Part shown: piece by piece, positions 36,061 to 46,635 of the stretch
Layout: each line of letters begins with the position of its first letter
Position numbering within the stretch: position 1 is the stretch's first letter
Assembly (NCBI RefSeq): GCF_000715075.1
Contig: NC_134102.1
Coordinates: 50,229,348 to 50,293,347 of the forward strand
Direction: 5' to 3'
From: Nicotiana tabacum
Lineage: Eukaryota > Streptophyta > Magnoliopsida > Solanales > Solanaceae
DNA length: 64,000 nucleotides
The notes under the pieces: model-generated
Told to the model about the DNA's origin: nothing
What the model saw: only the letters and a program-made list of their open reading frames with translations
Databases searched by the model: none
Translations under genes and position numbers: made by a program

Positions 36061-37147
36061 AACCCTTATAGCCTTAGTTTTTAAGCTCTTGTGAAATATC
36101 TCGTTATATGCGGATGGTCTTCTTCCATAATTCTTGCTCTTTTACATGTCCTCTTCAACGACGGAGTGTTGTCTTCCCCATTTAAAATAATCTTAGCAAT
36201 TTCTGTTGGATTAATTTCATATGGGTCTTGTGAGTCTCCAAGCAGCACCATGTATTCTTTGAGCTCTTCTTTAACATCTTCCCAAAGAGGGTAGGTTAAA
36301 GAATAATTGAAATTCTTTTTCTGCACCTTGCCATATCACCTTGGGAATGTGCCTATTCTACTGAAAACTCATCTCATGGGCTTTAGCAAACTTTTCTTCC
36401 CTTGCTTGAATTGTGTCTGGATAATGATAGCTAACAAAAACTGTAGGGATCACATGGATGGAGCTCTAGAATTAAAATGATGAGCCAAATATTTTTGAGA
36501 CTACAACAAAAATAATTTTTGGTAGGGTTCAAGATTTTTAAAATCCTAAGAGTCACCACATTTAATTTCCATAAGAATGTGGTATTGATGACATAAATAC
36601 CAAAAGTACCATAAGAGCTCATGTGAAAAATTTCTAGCATGTGCTGTTAAAACCTGGCAATATTGATACTCTGAATGGATAATGCCTGCCCTGAAACTTG
36701 AAGTTCATAAAAATTCCTTCTTCTAAGCAAGATGAACGGATCAGGAGGATCCGAAAATTCCAATAGCTCTTGCCGGTGATGTGATGTCATAGATGAGGAA
36801 CTTGGCCACGGGGCCTCTGAAAACATGAACATTTGACTTGTCGTCCTCTTCTTTCTGTGTCTGATACCACAATGGGTGGAACCCTTTTGAAACCTTTTGG
36901 AAAATTCACTTGGCCTTGAAAGTAAATTAGCAAGAAAACTATCTTTTCCTTTCAAGTGCTTGACTTGAAATTTGTAATGAGAGAACCACTGCGCCCATCT
37001 GAGAATTTGTGGATTCGGAATGATATTTGGATTCAGTTGGATCATCCTGGGAAAAGCTTTCATATCCATATCAATAAGAAACTTTGAGTGAATTAGGAAA
37101 AAATTGAACCTTTGAATCTCATTTTTCACCGCAAGAATCTCCTTCAA
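36060..37147 (-). pseudogene. Pararetrovirus segment A: RNase H end and C-terminal region
   Basis: The best preserved C-terminal block in the window. A 166-residue frame (36647-37147) holds the RNase H end with ILRWAQWFSHYKFQVKHLKG and FLANLLSRP, followed by an S/P-rich segment. A second frame (36081-36326) carries the charged end with KEYMVLLGDSQDPYEINP and a short tail like that of copy 1. The RNase H part connects the polyprotein to pregenome degradation during replication. Frameshifts between the frames break it. Confidence 0.7.
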
Positions 37148-37703
37148 AGTGAATGATAGTGTTGTTCAGCATCTTTGAATCTTCCACTAGCGTAACTAGT
37201 TTTTTCCCTATCCTCTGAATGGATTCCCAATTGCCAACCTGATTTGAGATCAAACTTAGAAAAATATTTTGCCTTGGCAAGTTGAGAAAAAAAGGTGAGC
37301 TTATTCGAGATGGGAAACTTGTCATCCAAAAGAAAATGATTGAGTGGTTGATAATTAATTACCAATATCTATTAACCTCTTGTTTTCTCGGCTCTTTTGT
37401 TCACATAAAGTGCTTTGCACCCCCACTGTGAATTTAATTGCTCAATGAGATCAAAATCTACTAGTTCTTGGCACTCCTTTTTTGCAAGCTGAAGGTGGTC
37501 GGGATTCATATCAGGGTGACTTGCCTTTGTAGGATTGATATTCTCATTTTTCATGAAAGGCAACTTGATGAATAATACTTTAGTTTTCCATTATGGATTG
37601 TCACTTTTGGTTAAGAATTCGGTGTGAGATTCTGCACAAGAGTTTTTTGTGATTTGTGCTTCAATTTCTCTGACTTGATCTTCTTCTGTGAGCTGGACAG
37701 TTC
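37148..37703 (-). pseudogene. Pararetrovirus segment A: N-terminal reverse transcriptase part
   Basis: Minus-strand frames show KKECQELVDFDLIEQLNSQW, KALYVNKRAEKTRG, then VINYQPLNHFLLDDKFPI and FSKFDLKSGWQLGIH, the fingers/palm start of a caulimovirid RT. The F of the FWQLG box is missing (3-base loss). Directly after a REKT segment the frame passes into a SGRFKDAEQHYHS segment of RNase H. The RT centre with YIDD, equivalent to about 45230-45810, has been deleted. The high-coordinate end joins an inverted block at about 37703. Confidence 0.7.
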
Positions 37704-38560
37704 TGAGGTAAGTACTGATTCCCCCAAAGATTCTGAAGTAGAAGAACTTCCTCCCATTTTCATGAATTAGCCCAGGTACCCAGAGGTCTCCAAAGTTAAC
37801 GATCATCAAGATGGGATGAGTGATGAACCCATTCTACAAAAAAGATATGATTCTGCCACAGCCAAACAAGTTGGTAATGGTTTCCATACCTTTACCTTAG
37901 ATGATAGAAAAGTCTCATGATGGCCTTAAAGAATCCAAGATTTATACACTTGGATGGTGACCAAGAATTTGGCAGTGCGATAAAAGTACGTAATCCTATC
38001 AGAATTCACTTCTCGCCTCTTAGGTATTCTTCGAGACTGGAGGAATTCACTTGGGTTACAGGAAAAACATGTTTTTCTTACTTCCCAAGATTTTGCTTTT
38101 AACATTAGAATCTTGCATGAAGTGTTATGTGGTGATGCTGGCCAAAGACATGAAAAACTCCGAAGATAACTTTTTCAAATGAAGTGTCCGTCTTTGGATA
38201 GAGATATCATTGACAAGCATTTCCAGAAAATGGCAAAAATCTTTTGCGAGATGGGTGGGATATCAATCTAAAACAAGCATTTGTTTGATCCCTACCAAAG
38301 ATTTTGGCGAGTCGAACCATGACCATCATAGAAGATAAATACCAGTCGATAACTGCTCCTAATATTGGTTACTAAGCAAGCCATTTTGCTCTTGATTATA
38401 TTTGTGCAAATGGATCTGCTCTAAAACAAATAATGAAGAATGATCCAGCACTAGATAGAGCTTTCCACAGGTCAAATTTAATTACAGGAAGGAAATATTT
38501 CTTATGCTAGGCGCCAAGGAAGAAGTTCAAAAGGTTCAGGTTACCAAAATTCTCATGCGA
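37703..38560 (+). pseudogene. Pararetrovirus segment B: coat-protein-like region
   Basis: Collinear with 42508-43380 on the plus strand but inverted relative to segments A and C on either side. Pieces include the 'RIQDLYTWMVTKNLA'-type segment (about 37930-37975) and an Ile/Met-rich block near 38290-38350. In caulimovirids the coat protein precedes a basic region and a CCHC finger, and that order is kept here. Many frame breaks. Confidence 0.55.
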
Positions 38561-38890
38561 CAGGTCCAGGTTCAGAAGGAAAACAAAATACTTCAGAAGG
38601 AGAAGGCCGGGCAGTGCAAGGGAGAAACAGAGCCTGCTTCATTTGTAATAAAATAGGATATTTTGCGAGAATCTACCCGCAGTCCAAGCGGTCTATTAGA
38701 CTTCTCTCTAAAATTGCAGATTACACAGGTGTTCATTTCAGTGAGCATGACGACCTTGAATCAGTTTTCTCACTTGAAGATGAGCCCACCCGAAGAGATT
38801 CACTTTTCCCTGGATTACCAAATTTTAGAACCAAAGCCAAAGGTAAAAAAGGAGATCCATAGCAACATGGTGACCCCACAAACAGAAATC
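38561..38890 (+). pseudogene. Pararetrovirus segment B: basic region and zinc-knuckle relic
   Basis: The frame 38614-38862 contains CFICNKIGYFARIY, a CCHC knuckle in which the histidine and last cysteine have become tyrosines. It is followed by the acidic DDLESVFSLEDEP segment. The knuckle would bind nucleic acid during packaging; it is lost here. Confidence 0.6.
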
Positions 38891-39253
38891 AAGGTCTATA
38901 CATCTTAGTGGGACAAACCAACACATGTCATAGCTTTCTTTGACATGGGAGCAGCCTCATTGCTCATTAATCTTTCTGTCTTTCCAGATGAGTATTGGGT
39001 GCCACACTTCAAGCATTTCAACACAGCATCAAATGGAATTCTGACCACAACTATCATTACCAAGCACCCGAGCACTATCATAGTTTTCCCAAGACTGAAG
39101 TACAATGCCAAATTAATTAGGTCATACATCCCCGGTAAGGATTTGATTATTGGTTTTGACATTTACAAGGTTTTCCAGGACAAATGCCAAATCAAAGCCA
39201 ATGGGATAGCATTCAAAAAATAATTCAGGCCATATTGTGCAGTCCCGAACTTC
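38891..39253 (+). pseudogene. Pararetrovirus segment B: aspartic protease relic
   Basis: A protease-like domain with an intact FDMGAA active-site block (Asp codon at 38942) and GKDLIIGFDIYKVFQDK near 39130-39185. A stop lies upstream at about 38908. Ends at the second inversion breakpoint, about 39253. Confidence 0.6.
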
Positions 39254-40850
39254 TTGGGTTGAATCATTAGTGAGCCCCTCAGTTTGCTGGGTATCTGACT
39301 CTTGAGATGTTACATCTTCTGAATGACTCTGTGGTTGTGCGACATATAGGATAGGTTTTGGAGGGTAGAGATAATGAGGTTCTCATGGTTGGCCATTGTT
39401 TGAGCTTTCTCCTACATTTCTCTTCTTTTTTGAGCATGTCTGGGCTGCAAGTGCATCTTTTTATTCCCAAACTAACTTTGCAATGTCAAATTCGGGTTCT
39501 TCAATAGTTTGAGAAAATGGGTTATGAGAAGCTATATGGATTTTTCATTGGGGAGAGGAAAATCTAGAAAAAGGATAATCTAGCTGAGGAGGGGAATAAC
39601 TTTTGGATGAGAATGTACTTATGGGAGGAGGAGAAGTGACCTGAGGACTTCTGGGTTTTTGGGGCACCAAGTGATCATTTTTCAAGAGATGGAAAAAAGA
39701 TGTACATGGAAGAAATGGAAAAAAGATGTACATGGCAAAAAAATATCGTACTGCAAGCTTGCTAACCTGTGCTCCAAGGTTTGATGAGTCCAACATGCTG
39801 AGAAGACTTCTCTAAAACCTGTTCACCTTTTTCTAAATAATTTCCACCCTACAATGCATTTTATTCTAATTGTGTGCAACATTATTAACAGTGGTTTCAA
39901 TATTGTTCAAGATTCTATTTTGAGAAATAGAATATTCGGACTGCCAGTTGATTGTTGCTTCAATGTCACTCGATAGTGGTTTTTCACCTGAGGGCAAAAC
40001 AACATTCTTATGGGGATATTGAGGGCATGATCCGCACCATCTCTACTGAAATGTTCAAGAGATGAAAAAATCATGGGTATAGCCGGCGCTAATGGGGCTA
40101 TACTTTAGTATTTCACAAATCTTTGGCAAAGGAGTTACCTCGTCTCATTCCCAACTAGGGGTGATTGGCCTGGCATCTTTTTCTAGCAGTTTTGGTCATT
40201 ACTGAGGGTTATAGTTAACAAGGTATTCATACTTACCTGGGCGGCCGAGCGAGCCAACTGATGGATCGCCTCTTTCATACTTTTCTCGAAGGCATTCTGC
40301 AGATGATTTGCACTTTTTATTTCTGGCCTTCTTGTTTTTCTTTCCAGGCACCCGTTAGTATTCCGCTGGTTCCTCAAGGCATTCTTGGCAGGAACATTCA
40401 ATATCCCATGGGCAGTGACCTGTGAAAGGATCCTTGAACCACCACACATTTTTACCTTTGACGTCAAAGTGCACAGTCCAATCATTGTCGGACATTATTC
40501 CATCTATCTGTTCACAGAAATAGTCTGGATCATATCCATAGGGAGTGGTACATGGTTTGTATCATATGGAAATAAAAAGTTAGTCTTGTTTGGCTTTTTA
40601 AGGTGAGAGTGGTCAAAACTAATCAAGACACTTTGATCATTTTTTCTCACAATGGTTGACTCAGTAATGTGAGGGGTTTTAGGGGCTCTCTCAATTTTTC
40701 ATAATTTGTCACCCATGAATCTGGGCGAATTTTTACAAGTTCATCTTTTGAAATCTGTTTAGGGATCTGGGTGCATTGGGTTCCTTCATTTAGAGTAACT
40801 TCAGTTGTGCCAAGATTAGCATGTCAAGATTCAAGATACCTGGTATCAAG
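39254..40850 (-). pseudogene. Pararetrovirus segment C: 5' region (unassigned proteins)
   Basis: The reverse complement of about 40877-42500 in the right arm. It encodes the same two unassigned products, now broken: a segment with ALRNQRNTNGCLERKTRR (minus, 40380-40325) and a Q/N-rich helical segment near 39960-39790. The movement-protein and virion-associated functions expected here in caulimovirids cannot be assigned from motifs. Confidence 0.55.
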
Positions 40851-40926
40851 TACCAGTTGTTGCAAGGATTTCTCTCCTTGATACCAGGTATCTTGAATAC
40901 CAACATGCTAATCTTGGCACAATTGA
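40801..40926. repeat. Centre of inverted repeat between pararetrovirus arms
   Basis: The left arm ends at 40850 and the right arm starts at 40877. Reading outward on each strand, both begin cttgataccaggtatcttgaat and then agree again from acatgctaatcttggcac. The 26-base spacer is 40851-40876. The gataccaggtatc core is itself palindromic. Confidence 0.85.
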
Positions 40927-41620
40927 AGTTACTCTAAATGCAGGAACCCAATGCACCCAGATGCCCAGACATATTTCAAAAGAAGACCTTGTAAAAATTC
41001 TCCAGAGTCATGGGTGACAAATTATAAAAAATTGAGAGAGCCCCCAGAACCCTCACATCTACGAGTCAACCACTATGAGAAAAAATGATCAAAGTGTCTT
41101 GAATAGTTTTGACCACTCTCACCTTAAAAAGCCAAACAATACTAACTTTTCTTTCCATATGATACAGCTCATGTACCACTCTCCCTATGGATATGATCCA
41201 GAGTATTTCTCTGAACGGATAGATGGAATAATGTCCGACCATGCTTGGACTCTGCACTTTGACATCGTAGGTAAAAATGTATGGTGATTCAAGGATCCTT
41301 TCACATGTCAATACCCATGGGATATTGAATGTCCTACAAAGAATGCCTTGATGAACCAGCAGAATACTATCGGGTGCCTTGAAAGAAAAACAAGAAGGCT
41401 AGAAAGAAAAAGTGCAAATCATCTGCAGAATGCCTTCGAGAAAAGAACGAAAGAGGCTATCCATCAGTTGGCTCGCTCAGCCACCCAGGTAAGTATGAAT
41501 ACCTTGTCAGCTATAACCCTCAAGAATGGCCAAAACTGCCAGAAAAAGATGTCAGGTCAATCACCCCTAGTTAGGAAGATGATGAGGCAACTCCTTCGCC
41601 CAAAAATGCTGAAATACTAA
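40877..41620 (+). pseudogene. Pararetrovirus segment D: first unassigned ORF region
   Basis: Frames 41075-41287 and 41348-41620 belong to one decayed product, judged by the parallel copy in segment C. Recognisable features are a PYGYDPEYFSERIDGIMSDH segment and a Lys/Arg-rich helical part with NTIGCLERKTRRLERKS. No movement-protein motif could be identified with confidence. Confidence 0.45.
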
Positions 41621-42500
41621 TGTGTAACCCCGTTAGCGCCGGTTATGCCCATGATTTTTCACCTCTTGAACATTTCAGTAAAGATGGTGTTGATCATGCC
41701 CCCAAGATCCCCAAAAAGAATGTTGTTTCTCCCCCAGAAGAAAAACCACCATCGAGCGACATTGAAGCAACAATAAATTGGCAGTCCGAAAATTCTATTT
41801 CTCAAAATAGAATCTTGAACAACATTGATAGTACTATTTAAAATGTTGCACACACTCAGAATAAAATGCTTAACAGGGTGCAAAATATTGAGAAAATGGT
41901 GGAACAGGTTATGGAGAAGTCTTCTCACCATGCCGGACTCATCAAAGCCTTGGAGCATAAGTTAGCAAGCTTGTAGAGCAATATTTGTCCACCAAGTACA
42001 TCTCTTTTCCATTTCATCCAGCAACAGCAGAAAGAGATGGTGTCTCTTTGAGAACAAATACTCCTCTTGAAAAATGATCACTTGGTGCCCCAGAAGTCCT
42101 CAGGTCACTTCTCCTCCTCCCATAAGTACATTCTTATCCGAAAGTTAATCCCCTCCTCATCTAGATTATCCTTTTTCTAGCTTTTCCTCTCCCCAAAGAA
42201 AAATCCATATAGCTTCTCATAACCCGTTTGCTCAGACTATTGAAGAACCCGAATTTGACATTGCAAAGTTAGTTTGGAAAAGAAAAGACATACTTGCATC
42301 CCAGGGATGCTCATAAAAGAAGAGAGATGTAGGAGAAATCTCAAAAAATGCCATCCATGAGAACCTCATGATCTCTAACTCCAAAACCCTAGCCTCTATG
42401 TTGCCCAACCCCAGAGTGATTCAGAAGAGGTAACATCTCAAGGGTCAGATGCACAGCAAACTGAGGAGCTCACTGATGATTCTACCCAAGATGTTCCAAC
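41621..42500 (+). pseudogene. Pararetrovirus segment D: second unassigned region with coiled-coil character
   Basis: After a Pro-rich part (41700-41760) the frame at 41770-41975 shows spaced I/L/M/V residues (for example NRILNNIDSTI, KMLNRVQNIEKMVEQVMEK) with the look of heptads. Virion-associated proteins of caulimovirids are coiled coils, so that role is possible but unproven. Stops at about 41839 and 41974. Confidence 0.4.
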
Positions 42501-42507
42501 AGAGGAT

Positions 42508-43380
42508 AGTTCCGATGTAAGTACTGATTCCTCCAAATATTCTTTAGAAGAAGAAATTTTTTCTATTTTCATGAATCAGCCCAGGGACCCAGAGGTCTCC
42601 GACTTTGACGATGATCAAGATGGGATGACTCATGAGCCCATTCCAGAAAGGAGATATAATTCTGTCACAACCAAACAGGTAGGTACTGGTTTCCATACCT
42701 TTACCTCAGATGATATAAAAGTCTCAAGATGGCCTCAAAGAATCGAAGATTTGTACACTTGGATGGTGACCAAGAATTTGGCAAAGCGAGAAAAGTACGT
42801 AAAACTATCAGAATTCACTTCTCGCCTCTCAAGTTATTCTTCGAAACTGGTGGAATTCACTTGGGTTGTAGGACAAAAATGTTTTCCTTACTTTCCAAGA
42901 TTTTGCTTTTAATATTAGAATGTTGCATGAATTTTATGTGGCGATGCTAGTCTAAGGCATGAAAAACTTCAAAGACAACTTTTTGAAATGAAGTGCTTGT
43001 CTTTGGATAGAGATATAATTGACAAACCTTTTCAGAAAATCGCAAAAATCTTTTTTGAGCTGAGTGGGGACATAAATCTAAAACAAGCATTTGTTTCATC
43101 CCTACCAAAAATGTTGGCTGGTCGAACCATGACCATCATATAAGATAAATACCAGTCAATACCTGCTACGAATATTGGTTACATTAGGCAAGCTATTTTT
43201 TATGCTCTTGATGATATCTGTGCAAAAGATCGACTCTGAAACAGATAATGAAGAACTATCCAACACTAGATAGAGCTTGCCGCAGGTCAGATTTAATTAC
43301 AGGAAAGAAAGGTTACTCATGCCAGGCACTAAGAAAGAAGTTGAAAAGATTTAGGTTGCAAAAATTCTAAGGCTATAAGG
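42508..43380 (+). pseudogene. Pararetrovirus segment D: coat-protein-like region
   Basis: An acidic N-terminal part (DFDDDQDGMTHEPIPE) in the frame starting at 42571, followed by WPQRIEDLYTWMVTKNLAKR. The frame is lost after about 42912. Further blocks (about 42960-43260) parallel segment B. Caulimovirid coat proteins characteristically start acidic and end basic, which fits. Confidence 0.55.
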
Positions 43381-43560
43381 CCAGATTCAGAAGAACAACA
43401 AAATACTTCAGAAGGAGAAGGCCGTGCAATGCAAGGAGAAACAGAGCCTATTTTATTTCTAATAAAATAAGATATTTTGTGAGAAAATGCCCGTAGTCCA
43501 AGCAGTCTATTAGACTTTTCTCTGAAATTGTAGATTTCACAGACGTTCATTTTAGTGAGG
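43381..43560 (+). pseudogene. Pararetrovirus segment D: basic region and destroyed zinc knuckle
   Basis: Equivalent to 38561-38740. The knuckle cysteines are lost to substitutions and in-frame stops around 43440-43500. Confidence 0.5.
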
Positions 43561-44090
43561 ATGACGAACTTGAATCAGTTTTCTCACTTGAAGATGAGCC
43601 CACAAAAGATACGCTCTTTTCCCTGGATGTTTATGAGGAATATGGTGATGATCATTACCGAATTTCAGAACCAAAGCCAAAGGAAAAAGAGGGGATTCAC
43701 AACATCACGGTGATCCCGCAAGCAGATATAAAGGTCTATGCGTCCAAGTGGGACAAACTAACCCATGTCATAACCTTCTTTGACATGGGAGCAGCCTCCC
43801 CGCCCATTAATTCCACGGTCTTTCCAGATGAGTATTGGGTGTTGTACATCAAGAATTTCAACACTGCCTCAAATGGAATTTTGACCACAACTGTCATTAC
43901 CAAGCACCCGATCACTATCGAATTCTTCACAGGACTGAAGTATAGGACCAAATTGATTGGGTCAAATGTCCCAGGTAAGGATTTGATTATTGGTTTTGAC
44001 ATCTACAAGGTTTTTGTAGGACAAACTCCAGATCAAATCCAGTGGGATAAAATTCAATTAATAATTCAAGACACATTGTGCGGTCTCGAG
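43561..44090 (+). pseudogene. Pararetrovirus segment D: aspartic protease region
   Basis: The frame 43710-44132 retains FFDMGAA (Asp codon at 43792) and GKDLIIGFDIYKVF. It is the most intact protease relic of the three. A frameshift at about 44015-44090 separates it from the RT. Confidence 0.65.
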
Positions 44091-44499
44091 ATTGTTCCAG
44101 CTCACAGAAGAAGATCATGTCAGGGAAATTAAAGCACAAATCACACAACACTTATGTGCAAAATCTCACACCGAATTCTTAACCAAATGTGACAATCCTT
44201 TATGGAAAAATGAAGAGTTATTCATCAAGTTGCCTTTCAAGAAAAATGAGAATATCAATCCTTCAAAGGCAAGTCACTCTGGTATGAATCCCAACCACAT
44301 TCAGCTTGCAAAAAAAAGAGTGCCAAGAACTAGTGGATTTTGATCAATGAGCCGACAAATTCACAGTGGTCGTGCGAAGTATTTTATGTCAACAAAAGAG
44401 CCGAGCAAATAAGAGGCAAGTTGAGATTGGTAATCAAGTACCAACCACTCAATCATTTTCTTTTTGGATGACAAGTTTCCCATCCTGATTAAGCTCACC
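44091..44499 (+). pseudogene. Pararetrovirus segment D: reverse transcriptase, first part
   Basis: Starts with a LTEEDHVREIKAQI block and NPLWKNEELFIKLPF (frame 44092-44343). A frameshift follows near 44330. The domain is interrupted at 44500 by a MITE and resumes at 45142. Confidence 0.65.
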
Positions 44500-44507
44500 C
44501 TTTTCTC
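44500..44507. repeat. MITE target-site duplication, left
   Basis: CTTTTCTC here against TTTTTCTC at 45134-45141: 8 bp with one mismatch, the length expected for hAT elements. Confidence 0.65.
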
Positions 44508-45133
44508 AAGGGGTGGGCATAGTTTGGGCAAACACGAAATCCAAATCGAAATTCGATTTTTTTGGATTTTCGAATTATGGATTGGAATTTGGATTTAATT
44601 TTTAAAATTTTTGAATTTCGGATTGGATATTGGATTTGGTACTTCAGATTTTTGGATATCCGAATATCTAATATTTTTATACTTTATATTTAGTCAATTA
44701 TCCATATGCCAATAGTAATAAGTTCAATACCCTAACCATTAGATATTATCTCATACACACAATATTAATTACTAATTTACTGTCAGAATACTTTCTATTT
44801 GGACATAATTTTACTATTGCTACTTCTATTGGACATATTAATGTCTCTGTTGCATTTTCTTGATGATAATTTGATTGCTTGAATACTTTATTTGGATGAT
44901 TGCGGTGAGAATGGAGAACTTTTCAGGTAATTTAACCTGAGTAATTTATTTGGATATTCATTTTTCTAAAAAGAAGAAATATCTCAACTTAATAAGCTCA
45001 AAACCGAAAATCCAAAATATCCAAACCGATTAATCCGAAATCGAACGTAAAAAATTGGATCCAATCCGAGGTTTTTTGGATTGAATTTGAATTGTCATTT
45101 CTTTAATCCGAACTACTCGAACGACCACCCCTA
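44508..45133. mobile_element. hAT-like MITE inserted in pararetrovirus RT
   Basis: 626 bases, AT-rich and non-coding. It starts aaggggtgggc and ends accacccct(a), near-perfect terminal inverted repeats of the type known from plant hAT MITEs. The subterminal halves are largely complementary: 'ggatattggatttgg' and 'ggatatccg' words on the left, 'aatccaaaatatccaaacc' words on the right. 8-bp flanking duplications. Removing it restores the RT alignment to copy 1 and segment A. Confidence 0.75.
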
Positions 45134-45141
45134 TTTTTCTC
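45134..45141. repeat. MITE target-site duplication, right
   Basis: TTTTTCTC, the partner of 44500-44507. Confidence 0.65.
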
Positions 45142-45620
45142 CCACCTTGCCAAGGAAAAATATTTTTCTAAGTTTGATCTCAAATCAGGCTTTTGGCAAT
45201 TGGGTATCTACCCTGATTATATGGAAAATCTGGTTTTTGCATTCCCGATAACCATTTTCCGTGGAAAGACATGACTTTCGGTTTAAAAACTCCTCCATCT
45301 TTATTTCAAAAGGGCATGATAAAAATATTTCAGCCCATCTTCCACACATCACTTGTTTATATTGATGATATTTGACTATTCAGTGATACTTGGGAGGAGC
45401 ACATTAGTTTGCTCAATCATTTTGCATCTTTAGTGCAAACAAATGGCATTATGCTTTCAGCCAAAAAAATTGTTTTCGCAAAAAATGAAATTGAGTTTTT
45501 GGGCATGCATGTTTTCCATGGAGAATACACTCCATGTCCTCATATTGCTCAAGAACTTCTCAAGTTCTCCGATACTGGTTTCACGATGAAGCATATCCAA
45601 TAATTTTTTGGAATAATAAA
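45142..45620 (+). pseudogene. Pararetrovirus segment D: reverse transcriptase, second part with YIDD
   Basis: Contains FDLKSGFWQLG (45171-45203), FQKGMIKIFQP (45307-45339) and the catalytic VYIDDI at about 45356-45373, the only surviving YIDD box of the three copies. A TGA stop follows YIDDI immediately (45374-45376). Downstream is FLGMHVFHGEYTPCP (45498-45542). The stop and the MITE make it inactive. Confidence 0.7.
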
Positions 45621-46130
45621 TTATGTGAGAGATTTTATTCCTATAGTTTCCACATATATTTCTCCTCTCACAAAAATCTTGATGAAGAATACCCAGCCAT
45701 GGGGCAAGGAGCAAAGCATGGAAAGAAAATATTGCAGACAAATGCTAGAAATGAATATTGAAGCGCAAATTTGTTTGAGGAAGAAAATGGTCAGAGAAAA
45801 ATATGTGGTTATGCCAGTGGAAGATTCTAAGATGCGGAACAACACTATCATTCTACTTTCAAGGAGATTCTTGCAGCAAAAAATGAGATTCAAAGGTTCA
45901 ATTCTTACCTAATTCACTCAGAGTTTCTTATTGAGATGGATATGAAAGCTTTTCCCAGGATGATCCAGCTGAATCCAAAAATTATTTCGAATCTGCAAAT
46001 TCTCAGATGGCCTCAGTGGTTCTCTCCCTACATGTTTCAGGTCAAGCACTTGAAAGGAAAATATAATTTTCTTGCTGATTTCCTTTCAAGGCATGGTGAA
46101 TTTTCCAAAACAATTAAAAAATAAAAGCAC
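45621..46130 (+). pseudogene. Pararetrovirus segment D: RNase H region
   Basis: Parallel to 36900-37190 and 20400-20930. Ends with the MFQVKHLKGKYNFLADFLSR block (46038-46097), the usual end of RNase H. Several frameshifts. Confidence 0.6.
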
Positions 46131-46635
46131 ATGAAGAAGAACAAATCAGCAGTTCAAATGTTCATGTTCTCACATATTCTAGAGCCAGGTTCTTCATCAT
46201 TACATCACCCGCCAGAGTTATTTGATATTTCGGATCCTCTTGATCCGTCCATCTTATTAGGGTGGAGGGTTTTTTATGAACTCCAGGCTTTTTGAAACTG
46301 CAAAGGTTCCATACTAGCATATTTTGGTGTTAATCCGGAATATCTATTTTGCTAGGTGTTCAAAGCGTAGACAACGAATTTTCCATGGGAGCTCTTATGG
46401 TTCTTTTGGTATCCTTTCCATCAATACCACATTCTCATAAACTTCAAGTGCCATGATTTCCGAGAAACTTTGACAATCTTGAGCCTTTCCTAAAAATATT
46501 TTTGTTATGGTTCAAACCTTAAAATTATTGGGTTCATCATTTTCATTATCTTGGAGTCAAAATATTCATGTTCCACAGGCCATTCAGTGTGATCAAAAGA
46601 ATTATCAAGGTAATACCTACGATGTCTTTTTTATT
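46131..46635 (+). pseudogene. Pararetrovirus segment D: C-terminal region, cut by LARD copy 2
   Basis: Matches 21000-21420 of copy 1, then stops at 46635, where a family-2 LTR starts. The short frame 46507-46758 runs across the junction and is chimeric. Confidence 0.5.

Noticed and set aside
37591..37809. A 72-residue minus frame that joins unrelated segments
   Set aside because: It crosses the A/B inversion breakpoint at about 37703. Its first part is antisense to coat-region sequence and its second part is RT-region sequence, so it is an accidental fusion.
40840..40862. Possible tRNA-Met primer site of the pararetrovirus (tggtatca at the arm centre)
   Set aside because: Only the first 8 bases match. 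The following bases do not, and the gataccaggtatc core is palindromic, so strand and function are ambiguous.
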